A stretch of 64,000 nucleotides of DNA, from the NCBI RefSeq assembly GCF_013394655.1, contig NZ_CP053351.1:4318001-4382000 (forward strand), given 5' to 3'. A program made the position numbers and the translations under genes. Numbering within the stretch: the stretch's first letter is position 1; each line of letters begins with the position of its first letter. A model generated the notes under the pieces. It worked only from the letters and a program-made list of their open reading frames with translations, did not search any database and was not told where the DNA came from. Shown piece by piece: positions 34,417-43,858 of this stretch. Source of the stretch: Winogradskyella schleiferi (GTDB lineage Bacteria; Bacteroidota; Bacteroidia; Flavobacteriales; Flavobacteriaceae).

Positions 34417-36321
34417 ATGTTAGAATTAGCAGGAATCATTATCCTTGGAATATTAGCACAATGGGTCGCTTGGAAATTTAAAATTCCAGCGATTTTACCA
34501 TTAATATTAATAGGGTTGTTAGTTGGTCCTATTGCGGCTGAATTTTTAAGTGCAGATGGTAGTAAATGGATAGAGCCAATGTGGATTGAGCCAGAATTGG
34601 ATGCCATAGGAAAACCTGTTTTAGATGAGCATGGAAAACCAATTCCAGGCAGAGGTCTTTTCCCTGGAGAAAGTCTTTATTATTTTGTGTCTTTGGCCAT
34701 AAGTATCATTCTGTTTGAAGGTGGTTTAACGCTAAGGAAATCGGAAATTAAAAATGTAGGACCAGTCATTACCAAACTAATAACCGTAGGTTCTGCCATT
34801 ACTTTTTTAGGATCTGGTATTGTAGCTTATTATATTTTTGACCTTAGGTGGGATTTATCTTTCTTATTTGCAGGTTTAATAATCGTAACTGGACCGACGG
34901 TAATTACGCCAATTTTAAGGAATATACCTCTTAAAAAGGATGTTTCTACGGTTCTAAAATGGGAAGGTATTCTTATTGATCCCATTGGAGCTCTAGTTGC
35001 CGTTTTGGTATTTGAATTTATTAGTGTCGGAGGCGATAGTGGCTTTACAAAAACTGCGCTTATTGAGTTTGGTAAAATTGTGCTATTTGGTACGACTTTC
35101 GGATTCACTTTTGCGCATGCTTTGGCTTTTGCAATTAACAAAGGGTTTATACCTCATTATTTATTGAATGTGGTCTCGCTGTCAACGGTATTATTGGTGT
35201 TTGTAGAGTCTGAGTTATTTGCACATGAGTCTGGTTTATTGGCCGTTGTGGTTATGGGAATGGTATTGGGAAACAGTAAACTCGAAAACCTAAAAGAACT
35301 ATTATACTTTAAGGAATCGCTCAGTGTATTATTGATATCCATATTATTTATTCTTCTGGCGGCAAATATCAATATTGATGATTTACTGTTGCTTTACACT
35401 TGGAAAACCGCCATACTTTTTGCTATCGTTGTCTTTATAATTAGGCCATTGGCCGTTTTTGTAAGCACTCATGGCTCTAAACTGAATTTAAACGAAAAAC
35501 TCTTTATAAGTTGGGTAGGTCCACGTGGTATTGTAGCTGCAGGTATTGCTTCCCTTTTTGGAAGTAAACTAATGCGAGATGGAGTGGAAGGTGCAGAATA
35601 TATTACACCTTTGGTATTTATGATCGTTTTAGGAACGGTTTTGTTAAATGCAACTACTGCACGTTTATTCGCGAGATTAGTTGGTGTATTTTTAACAAAA
35701 TCTAATGGTATTTTAATTGTAGGCGCTTCAAAATTGCCACGATTATTAGGACATTATCTTGTTAATAATGGCAGACATGTTGTATTAATAGACAGTAATC
35801 AAAATAACATAGATAAGGCGGAGGAGTTAGGACTTGACGCCATAAATTCCAACATCTATTCAGACACACTTTCTGATAATATTGAATTGAATGATGTTGG
35901 TTACATTATGGCAATGACTGGCAATTCAGACATTAACTCCTATGTGATTGAAAAATTCGGTAAGGAATTTGGTGAAAATGGTTCTTATAGATTAGTGACT
36001 TCGGACGAAATGAATAACCCAGAAAAGAGCCCAGAAGAAGGCTTGTTTTCTCCAACAGATGATTATATTAATTTATCAGAAGTGACTCGTAAATATCCAG
36101 CCATACATGAAATTGAACTAGACGATAAGGCACATTATGAAAGTCTTATGGAAATGGCGAGTAAGGATAGATATATGATTCCTTTATTTCTGAAGGATAA
36201 TGAAGGAGAACTTCATATTATTTCGATTCACCATACCAAATCAGATAAAATCGCCGAAGGCTTTAAATTGGTTTATTTAGGTAAACCTTTTGATGTAGAA
36301 AAGGTGGTTTCAGAGGATTAA
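34417..36321 (+). CDS. Cation:proton antiporter (CPA1 type) with TrkA-like C-terminal domain
   Basis: 634 residues. About twelve predicted membrane helices in residues 1-410, with the ion-binding region near 180-200 (GPTVITPIL, LIDPIGALVAVLVFEF) and GPRGIVAAGIAS near 370. After about 425 a Rossmann-like TrkA-N domain (GILIVGASKLPRLLGHYLV) suggests nucleotide control. Likely Na+/H+ or K+/H+ exchange. A poorly conserved loop (residues 46-90) follows helix two. A terminator follows at 36326. Confidence 0.9.
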   Translation: MLELAGIIILGILAQWVAWKFKIPAILPLILIGLLVGPIAAEFLSADGSKWIEPMWIEPELDAIGKPVLDEHGKPIPGRGLFPGESLYYFVSLAISIILFEGGLTLRKSEIKNVGPVITKLITVGSAITFLGSGIVAYYIFDLRWDLSFLFAGLIIVTGPTVITPILRNIPLKKDVSTVLKWEGILIDPIGALVAVLVFEFISVGGDSGFTKTALIEFGKIVLFGTTFGFTFAHALAFAINKGFIPHYLLNVVSLSTVLLVFVESELFAHESGLLAVVVMGMVLGNSKLENLKELLYFKESLSVLLISILFILLAANINIDDLLLLYTWKTAILFAIVVFIIRPLAVFVSTHGSKLNLNEKLFISWVGPRGIVAAGIASLFGSKLMRDGVEGAEYITPLVFMIVLGTVLLNATTARLFARLVGVFLTKSNGILIVGASKLPRLLGHYLVNNGRHVVLIDSNQNNIDKAEELGLDAINSNIYSDTLSDNIELNDVGYIMAMTGNSDINSYVIEKFGKEFGENGSYRLVTSDEMNNPEKSPEEGLFSPTDDYINLSEVTRKYPAIHEIELDDKAHYESLMEMASKDRYMIPLFLKDNEGELHIISIHHTKSDKIAEGFKLVYLGKPFDVEKVVSED

Positions 36322-36325
36322 ATTT

Positions 36326-36355
36326 AAAAAACAGAAGCTAATAACTTCTGTTTTT
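36326..36355 (+). terminator. Intrinsic terminator of the antiporter gene
   Basis: Arms AAAAACAGAAG and CTTCTGTTTTT (11 bp) around CTAATAA, ending in a T run. Confidence 0.88.
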
Positions 36356-36461
36356 AGTATCTCAATTTTTTAAACCTGAGTAGAATCTTTCTTGTTAGTC
36401 TACACTACATTTTTTTTATGTTAGGTCAAATTATAAATTTTGAAAGTGGGTCTGATTGTAT

Positions 36462-38879
36462 TTAGATTTTCATCAGTTTTCTTGAGACTGAAATATTTTC
36501 ATCATTAATCCCTTTAACTATATATATGCCAGATTGCAAATCTTGAATTGATATTGAATAGGATTTTGAGTGTTTAACAAGCTTTCCTGTAATATCAAAC
36601 ACTTCAATCTTAGTGATAGTTTTATGGGAAAAAGAAACTAAACCACTTGTTGGGTTTGGGTATAATTTTGCTGATGATAAATCTACTTCAACAGATCCAA
36701 TACCTAGTGTTTCTGTAGTTATAAGAACTAGCTCATTATTATTTCTACACACTACGTTAAATTCGTAATCAGTTCCACCAAAGGACGATGTAATTGTAGT
36801 TGGTAAATTGCAGCTATTTATAGTATTAGAGGTGGTTAATATTACGAACTCATCATCCACTTCAGGACTAAACCCTAATACAACATTTAAATCTCCTTCT
36901 AAATCGGCGCTACCATCTATGGCTAATAAGTCGTGTTCTACACCTTGAATTAAACCATTCAATTCAATCTCTAAAACCGAATTTGCTGTTGAGGGATAAT
37001 CACCAATAAGCGTCAATGTACCTGGTGATGCTCCAGGCCCAAAAGTACCATTGTTAGTGAAATTTCCGGCCGAAGGTAATTCTATAACCCCAGTTCCTTT
37101 AATGATACCAGAAATTTCGTTATTTAATACCCCAGAAAAGATAAAACTATCTGATGCAGCTTCTATGACTCCATAATTGTTAGTTGTAGCACTAATAGTT
37201 GGAAATCCTGCTGGTACATTCCGACTAATTATTCCAAAATTATTTAAAACATTAGGGGCTGTTCCAGTTGTGCCTATTGCAGACCCTGTAGATTGAAAAG
37301 TGATGATTCCTGTTGAGTTGTTATTAATAGTAGAACCAGTTCCGATAAGAATATCGCTAGCTCCTGTCAACTGCAAAACACTTTCATTATTTAATGTCGT
37401 AGCTCCAAGAATGCTAGAACTAATGCCTGTTGATTTTGTAATGGTATTTAAATTAGTTAGTACACCACCACCATCTAAGTTGCCAGATTTCCAGTCAACG
37501 ACTCCACTTCCAGAAAAGTCGAAGGCGGCAGAAGAATTAACAATTAATGGATCATCCCAAACAATTAAACCATCATTGATTCCCGTTAAGCTACCTGTTA
37601 TTGCTATGGGCATAAGCCATTGCAACTTAGATCCTGAGGCTACATTTATAACAGTGTTTGCTAATGTGGTGTTTGCATTGTTTAAACTCAATGTACCTAT
37701 ATCTACTTGAATTGTGCCTCCAAGCTCATTAAGCTGTGCCCATATAATTGATTGATCATCCGTATCGGGAAAAGAGGTTTTTATTAAGCCAGAATTATTG
37801 AATAGGTTGGGAGTGCTTCCTGTGCTTCTAATTTCTGCTCCATCTGTTTTTATGTCAATTAGTCCAGAAGCATTATTATTTAATACAGAGCCAGCACTCA
37901 GCACCACATCAGTTCCTGTAGTAAATCGTATTTCACCTTCATTATCTAAAGTAGTGGCATTTTTGATTGTTGTTAGAGCACCACCTTTTTTGTCCATTAT
38001 AGACAAATTTGTTAATGTTCCACCACCATCTAAATTACCATTAATCCAATTGATAATATTATTTCCAGAAAAGTTAAAAACAGCCGTAGAAGTCACAAAA
38101 ATATCTCCGTTCCAATTTAAATCTCCATAAACAATGCCTGTAAGAACTCCCAAAACATCCATGGGACTATTTAAGTTTAATGTAGCACCAGCAGACACAT
38201 TAAATTCTGCACCCATTAAATTTACATCTGTATTATTTAGATTTAATATACCAGTATCAATTTGAAATATACCATCTTGATTTATAATATCGCAGGCAAT
38301 AAAGCCTTGGTCTGTTGGATTTGGAAACGATGTTTTTATGGTTCCTTGATTGATTAAATCACCTGATGAAGCGCCGAATTGACTACCATTAGTTTTAAAA
38401 TCAATAATACCAGTTCCAGAATTATTAAGGACACTATCAGAGCTTATTCCAATCGCACCACCTACCATATTTATGGTTCCAGGGTTATTCAGTTCTGTAG
38501 ATCCGGATAAATCAAATGAGAAATACGACATATTTATGGTGCCGCTATTTAGTAGTGTACCTCCGCCATGTAAATCGCCCGAGACCCAATTTACCACAAC
38601 ATTATCCTCAAATTCAGAAGGGTTAGCAATGATTAGAGAAGATGTAACATTTAATACTGAGTTGCCTTGAACTTCAATAGATAATATGTTTGCTGGTGTG
38701 TCTAATGTTACCACAAACCCAGACGGAATTAGCACATCATCTGAAGGTGCTGGAACAGTTCCTGTCCAATTGTTTTCATCAGACCATTTGTCATCTATTG
38801 TTCCCGTCCAAATATTTTGTTGGGCGGACAAGTGGATTGAAACTAATAGAATTAACGGAAATAATAGTTTTGTTTTCAT
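36462..38879 (-). CDS. T9SS-secreted beta-helix surface protein
   Basis: 805 residues. Signal peptide about 1-19 (ending SAQQ). A WTGTIDDKWSDENNWTGTVPAPSDDV region follows, the common opening of flavobacterial T9SS adhesins. The central 600 residues repeat units such as LNNSGTGIIDFKTNGS and TLNNEGEIRFTTG, characteristic of right-handed beta-helix or solenoid proteins. The last 80 residues (KLYPNPTSGLVSF ... GIYIVKG) are a type A sorting domain. No catalytic motif is seen; an adhesin role is an inference. The next gene pair upstream encodes a two-component system; palindromes in between may be its targets. Confidence 0.85.
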   Translation of the reverse strand: MKTKLLFPLILLVSIHLSAQQNIWTGTIDDKWSDENNWTGTVPAPSDDVLIPSGFVVTLDTPANILSIEVQGNSVLNVTSSLIIANPSEFEDNVVVNWVSGDLHGGGTLLNSGTINMSYFSFDLSGSTELNNPGTINMVGGAIGISSDSVLNNSGTGIIDFKTNGSQFGASSGDLINQGTIKTSFPNPTDQGFIACDIINQDGIFQIDTGILNLNNTDVNLMGAEFNVSAGATLNLNSPMDVLGVLTGIVYGDLNWNGDIFVTSTAVFNFSGNNIINWINGNLDGGGTLTNLSIMDKKGGALTTIKNATTLDNEGEIRFTTGTDVVLSAGSVLNNNASGLIDIKTDGAEIRSTGSTPNLFNNSGLIKTSFPDTDDQSIIWAQLNELGGTIQVDIGTLSLNNANTTLANTVINVASGSKLQWLMPIAITGSLTGINDGLIVWDDPLIVNSSAAFDFSGSGVVDWKSGNLDGGGVLTNLNTITKSTGISSSILGATTLNNESVLQLTGASDILIGTGSTINNNSTGIITFQSTGSAIGTTGTAPNVLNNFGIISRNVPAGFPTISATTNNYGVIEAASDSFIFSGVLNNEISGIIKGTGVIELPSAGNFTNNGTFGPGASPGTLTLIGDYPSTANSVLEIELNGLIQGVEHDLLAIDGSADLEGDLNVVLGFSPEVDDEFVILTTSNTINSCNLPTTITSSFGGTDYEFNVVCRNNNELVLITTETLGIGSVEVDLSSAKLYPNPTSGLVSFSHKTITKIEVFDITGKLVKHSKSYSISIQDLQSGIYIVKGINDENISVSRKLMKI

Positions 38880-38935
38880 AATGTATGGTTTTAAATTGAT
38901 TAGTGTAAAACTACATCAACAAGGTGCTTTTGGGC

Positions 38936-38953
38936 AATACCAGAGTTCAGGTA
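38936..38953. promoter_or_regulatory. Imperfect palindrome, first copy of an 18-bp direct repeat
   Basis: AATACCAGAGTTCAGGTA, identical to 39129-39146. With the next bases it has arms AATACC/GGTATT, so it could bind a dimeric regulator. It lies about 57 bases before the ATG of the T9SS gene at 38879. Confidence 0.45.
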
Positions 38954-38978
38954 TTTTTTGAAAATGTCGATTAATGCA

Positions 38979-39008
38979 AAGAGGCTTTAATCTAACTTAA
39001 AGCCTCTT
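38979..39008. repeat. Perfect 12-bp-arm hairpin
   Basis: AAGAGGCTTTAA and TTAAAGCCTCTT separated by TCTAAC. It is not followed by a T run on either strand, so it is not a clear intrinsic terminator. Confidence 0.6.
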
Positions 39009-39045
39009 CTCTCAAGATAATTGTTAATCAATTTAAAACATACAT

Positions 39046-39116
39046 CTTGACAATTTTACTTCAAGAATAATTGATTAATAGCAGTATTATATTCTGAAGT
39101 AAAAATAAGTCAAGAC
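39046..39116. repeat. Long imperfect inverted repeat
   Basis: TCTTGACAATTTTACTTCAAGAATA (39046-39070) pairs with the complement of TATTCTGAAGTAAAAATAAGTCAAGA (39091-39116) over nearly the whole length, with a 20-base loop. Confidence 0.6.
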
Positions 39117-39128
39117 TGTATGGACTTC

Positions 39129-39146
39129 AATACCAGAGTTCAGGTA
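39129..39146. promoter_or_regulatory. Imperfect palindrome, second copy of the 18-bp direct repeat
   Basis: Exact copy of 38936-38953, six bases beyond the stop of the histidine-kinase gene. Confidence 0.45.
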
Positions 39147-39152
39147 GATTGT

Positions 39153-40967
39153 TTATTTTGGAATTGTGATGAGAATAGATGTCCCATAATCGATTTTTGA
39201 ATCAATCTCTAACTTTCCGTTAATTTGATGAATTCTGGAGGTTATATTTTTTAAACCAAGTCCTTTTTCGTTGGTTTTAATATTAAATCCTTTTCCGTCA
39301 TCTTCAATACTTATAGTGGCATAAGTATCATGACCGATTAATTGTATATCAATATGTTTTGCTTTTGCGTGTTTTAAAATATTGTTGAGCGTTTCTTGAA
39401 CAACTCTGTAAAGTTGTATTTCTATGTTTTCCTCTAGATTTTGGGGAAAATGATAGCTGTTAAAATTTACTGTCAAAGAGGTCTGACCTGATAAATTAGT
39501 AGCCAAATCTGAAACAGCATTTTCAAATCCAATGAGTTTTAAGTCTGAAGGTGATATTTCGTGGGATAAGTTTCTAACATCATCACAAATTGTATTAATA
39601 GCATCGGTAAGGTCATGGTCCTTAAATTTGTCTGAAACAACACGTTTTAAGTAACTTAATTGACTTCCAATATTATCGTGCAATTCTTTACTTATCCGTA
39701 TTCGTTCATTGTCTTCCCCTTTAATAAAAGCCGTTAGGTTTTTCTTTTCTTCGATTACTATTTTTTCGGATAAAGAATTGCGCTCCTCATAGATATCTTT
39801 CACCATTAAAATTACAGTAAATGTTAAAAATAGTATTTCTAAAAATGAGGAGTAAAAAACAATTGGCAAACCATATAGCATTGTATTAACTAAACCATAG
39901 CTATGATAGAGAATAGTTATACAAACTCCCGAAATCATAAACACATAAGCTATAGCAAAAAATGATGAGCGTTTAAAATTGGTTTTAAAGTACAAGATAA
40001 TTTCTATGGTAATGAGTATTGTCATTATTAAAAAAATAGCGTACCAAAGGTTCATTAATACTGTAACGTATTGCTCAAATAAGTTTGTAAAAACGAAATG
40101 AATTAAAATTCTAATGGAGACAAGTGCAATTAATAGAATATCTATAGCCTTTTTTAATTGCGGCATATAGACTTTAGCTTCTAGGATTTTTTGAGAAAAA
40201 ATAACAAACAACAATAACGAAATTTCACTAAATAAAACATAATGCTTGTATTTGCTAAATACATCTGATTCACTAAGAAATAATTGTGAAAATAAACCAG
40301 TATAAGAACTTATAAAGAGTCCAAGAAAAATAATATAAAAAGCGTAAATAAGATAACGCCACCTTCTTAAAATATAGAAAACGAACAAACTAAAAAATAC
40401 GGATAGTATACTAATACCATAATACAACCCAATTAGAATTAACTGAATAGAGCTTTGTTTAATAAACCTAGACTCTCTTTTTAAATAGGCAGATGTAACT
40501 AAGGGTTTGCCTCGTTCCTTCTTCAATTGCAATTGAAAGGATGCAATTTCTAAAGGCTTTAAATGAATAGGGAAAGCAAAAAGGCGATGCTCAAGCGACT
40601 TATTAGAAACGTTAAAATCAATACCTGTTTTATATTGTTGAATTAAAGTTTCATCAAAATGTTTAAATAAAATTATCTCATTTATAAGAGCATTAGACAA
40701 CTCTAGAATCAAATTTTTAGGCTTGTTCTCAGTATTTCTTATTGTAAACTCAATTGTGTTTAACTCATTGTTAAAACCGAAATAGAAATAGGAGCGCTCA
40801 TCGACTGATTGTTCTCCATTTATTTTCGCAAATGTTTTGAGATTTACGTTTTGAAAATTTGAATTTACATTAAGAGTGTCTACTTGTTGAGCTATTGAAC
40901 TCAAATGGTATCCGAAATTCAAAATCAAAAGGATTAAAATACGTCTATGAAAGTAGTTGTTTTTCAT
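39153..40967 (-). CDS. 7TMR-DISM sensor histidine kinase (NarX/LuxR-type)
   Basis: 604 residues. Signal peptide about 1-26, a periplasmic beta-sandwich-like domain (about 30-165), seven predicted membrane helices (about 175-390), then a cytoplasmic HisKA_3 domain with phospho-acceptor His in ISKELHDNIGSQLSYL near 430 and an HATPase domain with TLNNILKHAKAKHI, IEDDGKGF and GLGLKNI. The 7TMR-DISM layout usually senses carbohydrates or other ligands. It overlaps the response-regulator gene by 23 bases, so they form one operon. Confidence 0.92.
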   Translation of the reverse strand: MKNNYFHRRILILLILNFGYHLSSIAQQVDTLNVNSNFQNVNLKTFAKINGEQSVDERSYFYFGFNNELNTIEFTIRNTENKPKNLILELSNALINEIILFKHFDETLIQQYKTGIDFNVSNKSLEHRLFAFPIHLKPLEIASFQLQLKKERGKPLVTSAYLKRESRFIKQSSIQLILIGLYYGISILSVFFSLFVFYILRRWRYLIYAFYIIFLGLFISSYTGLFSQLFLSESDVFSKYKHYVLFSEISLLLFVIFSQKILEAKVYMPQLKKAIDILLIALVSIRILIHFVFTNLFEQYVTVLMNLWYAIFLIMTILITIEIILYFKTNFKRSSFFAIAYVFMISGVCITILYHSYGLVNTMLYGLPIVFYSSFLEILFLTFTVILMVKDIYEERNSLSEKIVIEEKKNLTAFIKGEDNERIRISKELHDNIGSQLSYLKRVVSDKFKDHDLTDAINTICDDVRNLSHEISPSDLKLIGFENAVSDLATNLSGQTSLTVNFNSYHFPQNLEENIEIQLYRVVQETLNNILKHAKAKHIDIQLIGHDTYATISIEDDGKGFNIKTNEKGLGLKNITSRIHQINGKLEIDSKIDYGTSILITIPK

Positions 40968-41580
40968 TCACAAGCTTTATCAAATCTATGGAGTTATGAA
41001 CATCTAGTTTTTTAAAAATATTTTTTTTGTGGGTTTCAACAGTGTAGGTACTTATAAAAAGGTTAGTCGCAATTTGAGGTACGTTATTGCCCTTCATTAA
41101 TTCTATGATAATTTCTTTTTCTCGCCGTGTAATTTTTATTTTTTCGAGAAAACCATCGTTTTCAACAACATTGTTTTTTACACCTTTTCCAAGATAAAAC
41201 ATTTTACTTTCAAAGACACTGTCTAAAGCTCTAAGTAAATCTTCAGAAGAACAATTCTTCAATAAAAAGCCATTACCATTATTCTGTTTTACTTTTTTTA
41301 CAATACTATCCTTATTGTACATGGTAAGGATTATAACTTTTATTTCAGGATCATATTCCTTTACTTCATTAAGAATATCTAAACCGTTTTTATTGGGAAG
41401 ATTTAGGTCCAGTAAAAGCACATCGGGATTTTTAAGTTTTACTGCTGGCAAAACTTCGTTACCGTTTTTAACGTAATCTAAAATGGTGTAATCAGGCTGG
41501 TTTTTGAAAATGGAAATGAGTCCATCAATAACAATTTGATGATCTTCGCAAATGAGTATTTTTTTTGTTGGGTTATTCAT
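40945..41580 (-). CDS. NarL/FixJ-type response regulator
   Basis: 211 residues from the ATG at 41580 (a further in-frame ATG at 41598 adds six). Receiver domain with phospho-Asp in VLLLDLNLPNKNG near 56 and the acidic pair in CEDH near 9. C-terminal LuxR-type HTH starts at ITRREKEIIIELMKG and includes STYTVETHKKNIFKKL. The partner kinase overlaps its 3' end. Candidate DNA targets are the 18-bp palindromes at 38936 and 39129. Confidence 0.92.
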   Translation of the reverse strand: MNNPTKKILICEDHQIVIDGLISIFKNQPDYTILDYVKNGNEVLPAVKLKNPDVLLLDLNLPNKNGLDILNEVKEYDPEIKVIILTMYNKDSIVKKVKQNNGNGFLLKNCSSEDLLRALDSVFESKMFYLGKGVKNNVVENDGFLEKIKITRREKEIIIELMKGNNVPQIATNLFISTYTVETHKKNIFKKLDVHNSIDLIKLVNEKQLLS

Positions 41581-41627
41581 GGTTTTATAACCTACCAAGA
41601 AAGATACTAAAAAAAGAATAAGTGTTA

Positions 41628-41696
41628 TTAATCGTTAAGTTGCAAAACCGCCATAAAAGCCCGCTGAGGTATTTCCACATTACCTACTTGACGCAT
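41628..41696 (-). pseudogene. Duplicated 3'-terminal fragment of lepA (23 codons with stop)
   Basis: The minus strand reads [22 protein letters not shown] then stop, against [22 protein letters not shown] at the true lepA C-terminus (41888-41956). No upstream coding sequence follows the homology, and it ends at a hairpin (41699-41718). A gene remnant, not translated. Confidence 0.85.
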
Positions 41697-41698
41697 AA

Positions 41699-41718
41699 AT
41701 TCCTGCGAAGGCAGGAAT
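41699..41718. repeat. Perfect palindrome ATTCCTGCGAAGGCAGGAAT
   Basis: 8-bp arms around GAAG. The same arms occur at 41865-41884 with a different loop (TTTC). Confidence 0.85.
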
Positions 41719-41864
41719 CTCAATAAGCGACCCCCTGTTTTTGAGCTACTGACCTTTATATTTAATGCCATATAGAATTAAAGCTTTTCCAATATAGAGA
41801 CGTATATAGGATAAAGGATACTATTTTTTTAGCCTTATTTTGGAACTGTTTTCTGAAGTTTGAG

Positions 41865-41884
41865 ATTCCTGCTTTCGCAGGAAT
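41865..41884. repeat. Perfect palindrome ATTCCTGCTTTCGCAGGAAT
   Basis: Same arms as 41699-41718; it lies three bases beyond the lepA stop. The complementary loops mean the two copies are in opposite orientation. Confidence 0.85.
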
Positions 41885-41887
41885 TTG

Positions 41888-43684
41888 TTAGTCGTTTAAC
41901 TTCAAAACCGCCATAAACGCCTGCTGAGGTATTTCTACATTACCAACCTGTCTCATACGTTTCTTACCTTTTTTCTGCTTCTCCAATAATTTGCGTTTAC
42001 GTGAAATATCACCACCATAACATTTAGCAGTTACATCTTTTCGTAATGCTTTTACGGTTTCACGTGCAATGATTTTTGCTCCTATGGCAGCTTGAATAGG
42101 AATATCAAATTGCTGACGCGGAATCAATTCCTTCAACTTTTCACACATCTTTTTGCCAATATGATGTGCATTATCGGCATGAATCAACGCAGAGAGCGCA
42201 TCTACAGGTTGTGCATTTAATAGGACATCTAATCTTACTAATTTCGAAACCTTCATACCTATTGGCGAATAATCGAAAGACGCATAACCTTTAGACACTG
42301 TTTTTAAACGGTCGTAAAAATCGAAAACAATTTCTGCTAATGGCATTTCAAAAATCAACTCTACACGTTCGGTGGTCAAATAGGTTTGATTTACAATCAT
42401 ACCACGTTTTTCTATACAAAGACTCATAACGTTGCCAACAAAATCAGACTTGGTAATAATGGTCGCTTTAATGTAAGGTTCTTCAACACGGTTAACCGTT
42501 GTTGGTTCTGGTAAATCACTCGGATTGTTAACTATAAAAGGTTCGTCCGGATTTTTATTGGTGTAGGCGTGATACGAAACGTTTGGAACCGTTGTAATTA
42601 CGGTCATATCAAACTCGCGCTCTAAACGTTCTTGGATGATTTCCATATGTAACATACCTAAAAATCCACAACGGAAACCAAAGCCTAAGGCCGCAGAGCT
42701 TTCGGGTTGAAACACTAAGGAAGCATCGTTTAATTGTAATTTTTCCATAGAGTTTCTCAACTCTTCGTAGTCTTCGGTATCCACAGGATAAATTCCTGCA
42801 AAAACCATTGGTTTAACATCTTCAAACCCTTCAACAATATTGGTGGTTGGGTTGGCGAAATCGGTAATGGTATCTCCAACTTTAACCTCTTTGGCTGTTT
42901 TGATTCCAGTAATTAAATACCCAACATCACCAGCTTTCACACTTTGTTTTGCAACCTGAGTTAGTTTTAAAGTCCCAACTTCATCTGCATAATATTCTTT
43001 ATCCGTCGCAACGAATTTTATTTTTTGTCCTTTTTTAATTTCTCCATCAAAAACCCTAAAATAAGTTTCAATACCTCTAAATGTATTGTAAACAGAATCG
43101 AAAATCAAAGCTTGTAACGGGGCATCAACATTTCCCTTTGGCGCAGGAATGCGTTCGATAATAGCTTTTAAAATATTTTCGACACCAAAGCCCGTTTTTC
43201 CACTGGCGTGAATTACTTCTTCTGGGTCGCAGCCTAAAAGATCAACAATATCATCGGTAACTTCTTCTGGATTTGCACTTGGGAGATCCACTTTGTTCAA
43301 CACTGGAATGATTTCCAAATCATTCTCTAAAGCCAAGTAAAGGTTAGAAATGGTTTGTGCTTGAATACTCTGTGCAGCATCCACAATTAACAACGCACCT
43401 TCACAAGCTGCAATAGAACGGGAAACCTCATAAGAAAAATCAACATGACCAGGTGTATCGATAAGGTTAAGCACATATTTTTCGCCATCTAATTCATAAT
43501 CCATCTGTATGGCGTGCGATTTTATGGTAATGCCACGTTCGCGCTCCAAGTCCATACTGTCTAAAAGTTGCGCTTGTTGTTCGCGAGCCGTTACAGAACC
43601 GGTTACATCGAGTAAGCGATCGGCTAAGGTACTTTTTCCGTGGTCTATATGTGCAATAATGCAAAAGTTACGTATGTTCTTCAT
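41888..43684 (-). CDS. lepA: Elongation factor 4
   Basis: 598 residues. GTP-binding motifs: [13 protein letters not shown] near 10 (P-loop), ERGITIKSH near 48 (switch I), DTPGHVDF near 77 and NKVD near 131. EF-4-specific C-terminal region [20 protein letters not shown] and final MAVLKLND. LepA is a ribosome-associated GTPase acting during initiation or back-translocation. A TAnnTTTG element lies 52-59 bases upstream. The last codons are duplicated at 41628-41696. Confidence 0.97.
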   Translation of the reverse strand: MKNIRNFCIIAHIDHGKSTLADRLLDVTGSVTAREQQAQLLDSMDLERERGITIKSHAIQMDYELDGEKYVLNLIDTPGHVDFSYEVSRSIAACEGALLIVDAAQSIQAQTISNLYLALENDLEIIPVLNKVDLPSANPEEVTDDIVDLLGCDPEEVIHASGKTGFGVENILKAIIERIPAPKGNVDAPLQALIFDSVYNTFRGIETYFRVFDGEIKKGQKIKFVATDKEYYADEVGTLKLTQVAKQSVKAGDVGYLITGIKTAKEVKVGDTITDFANPTTNIVEGFEDVKPMVFAGIYPVDTEDYEELRNSMEKLQLNDASLVFQPESSAALGFGFRCGFLGMLHMEIIQERLEREFDMTVITTVPNVSYHAYTNKNPDEPFIVNNPSDLPEPTTVNRVEEPYIKATIITKSDFVGNVMSLCIEKRGMIVNQTYLTTERVELIFEMPLAEIVFDFYDRLKTVSKGYASFDYSPIGMKVSKLVRLDVLLNAQPVDALSALIHADNAHHIGKKMCEKLKELIPRQQFDIPIQAAIGAKIIARETVKALRKDVTAKCYGGDISRKRKLLEKQKKGKKRMRQVGNVEIPQQAFMAVLKLND

Positions 43685-43735
43685 GTCTCTTTCTAAAGCA
43701 ATGAACTCGTTTAAAATAGTTCAATAAGTAATTTG

Positions 43736-43743
43736 CAAATATA
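43736..43743 (-). promoter_or_regulatory. -7 promoter element of lepA
   Basis: TATATTTG on the minus strand matches TAnnTTTG. Confidence 0.5.
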
Positions 43744-43858
43744 ATCGATTTCTTGTGCATTTGCGTATCTAATTACAACAATAAAAACACAAGCAATTAC
43801 GGAAAAACCGTAATAAAAAGTAAAAAACAATCATTATCTTGCGAGACAAACCAAATTC

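Noticed and set aside
37300..38130. Several plus-strand ORFs opposite the T9SS beta-helix gene
   Set aside because: They are shadows of the biased codon pattern of the real minus-strand gene; no start signal or homology.
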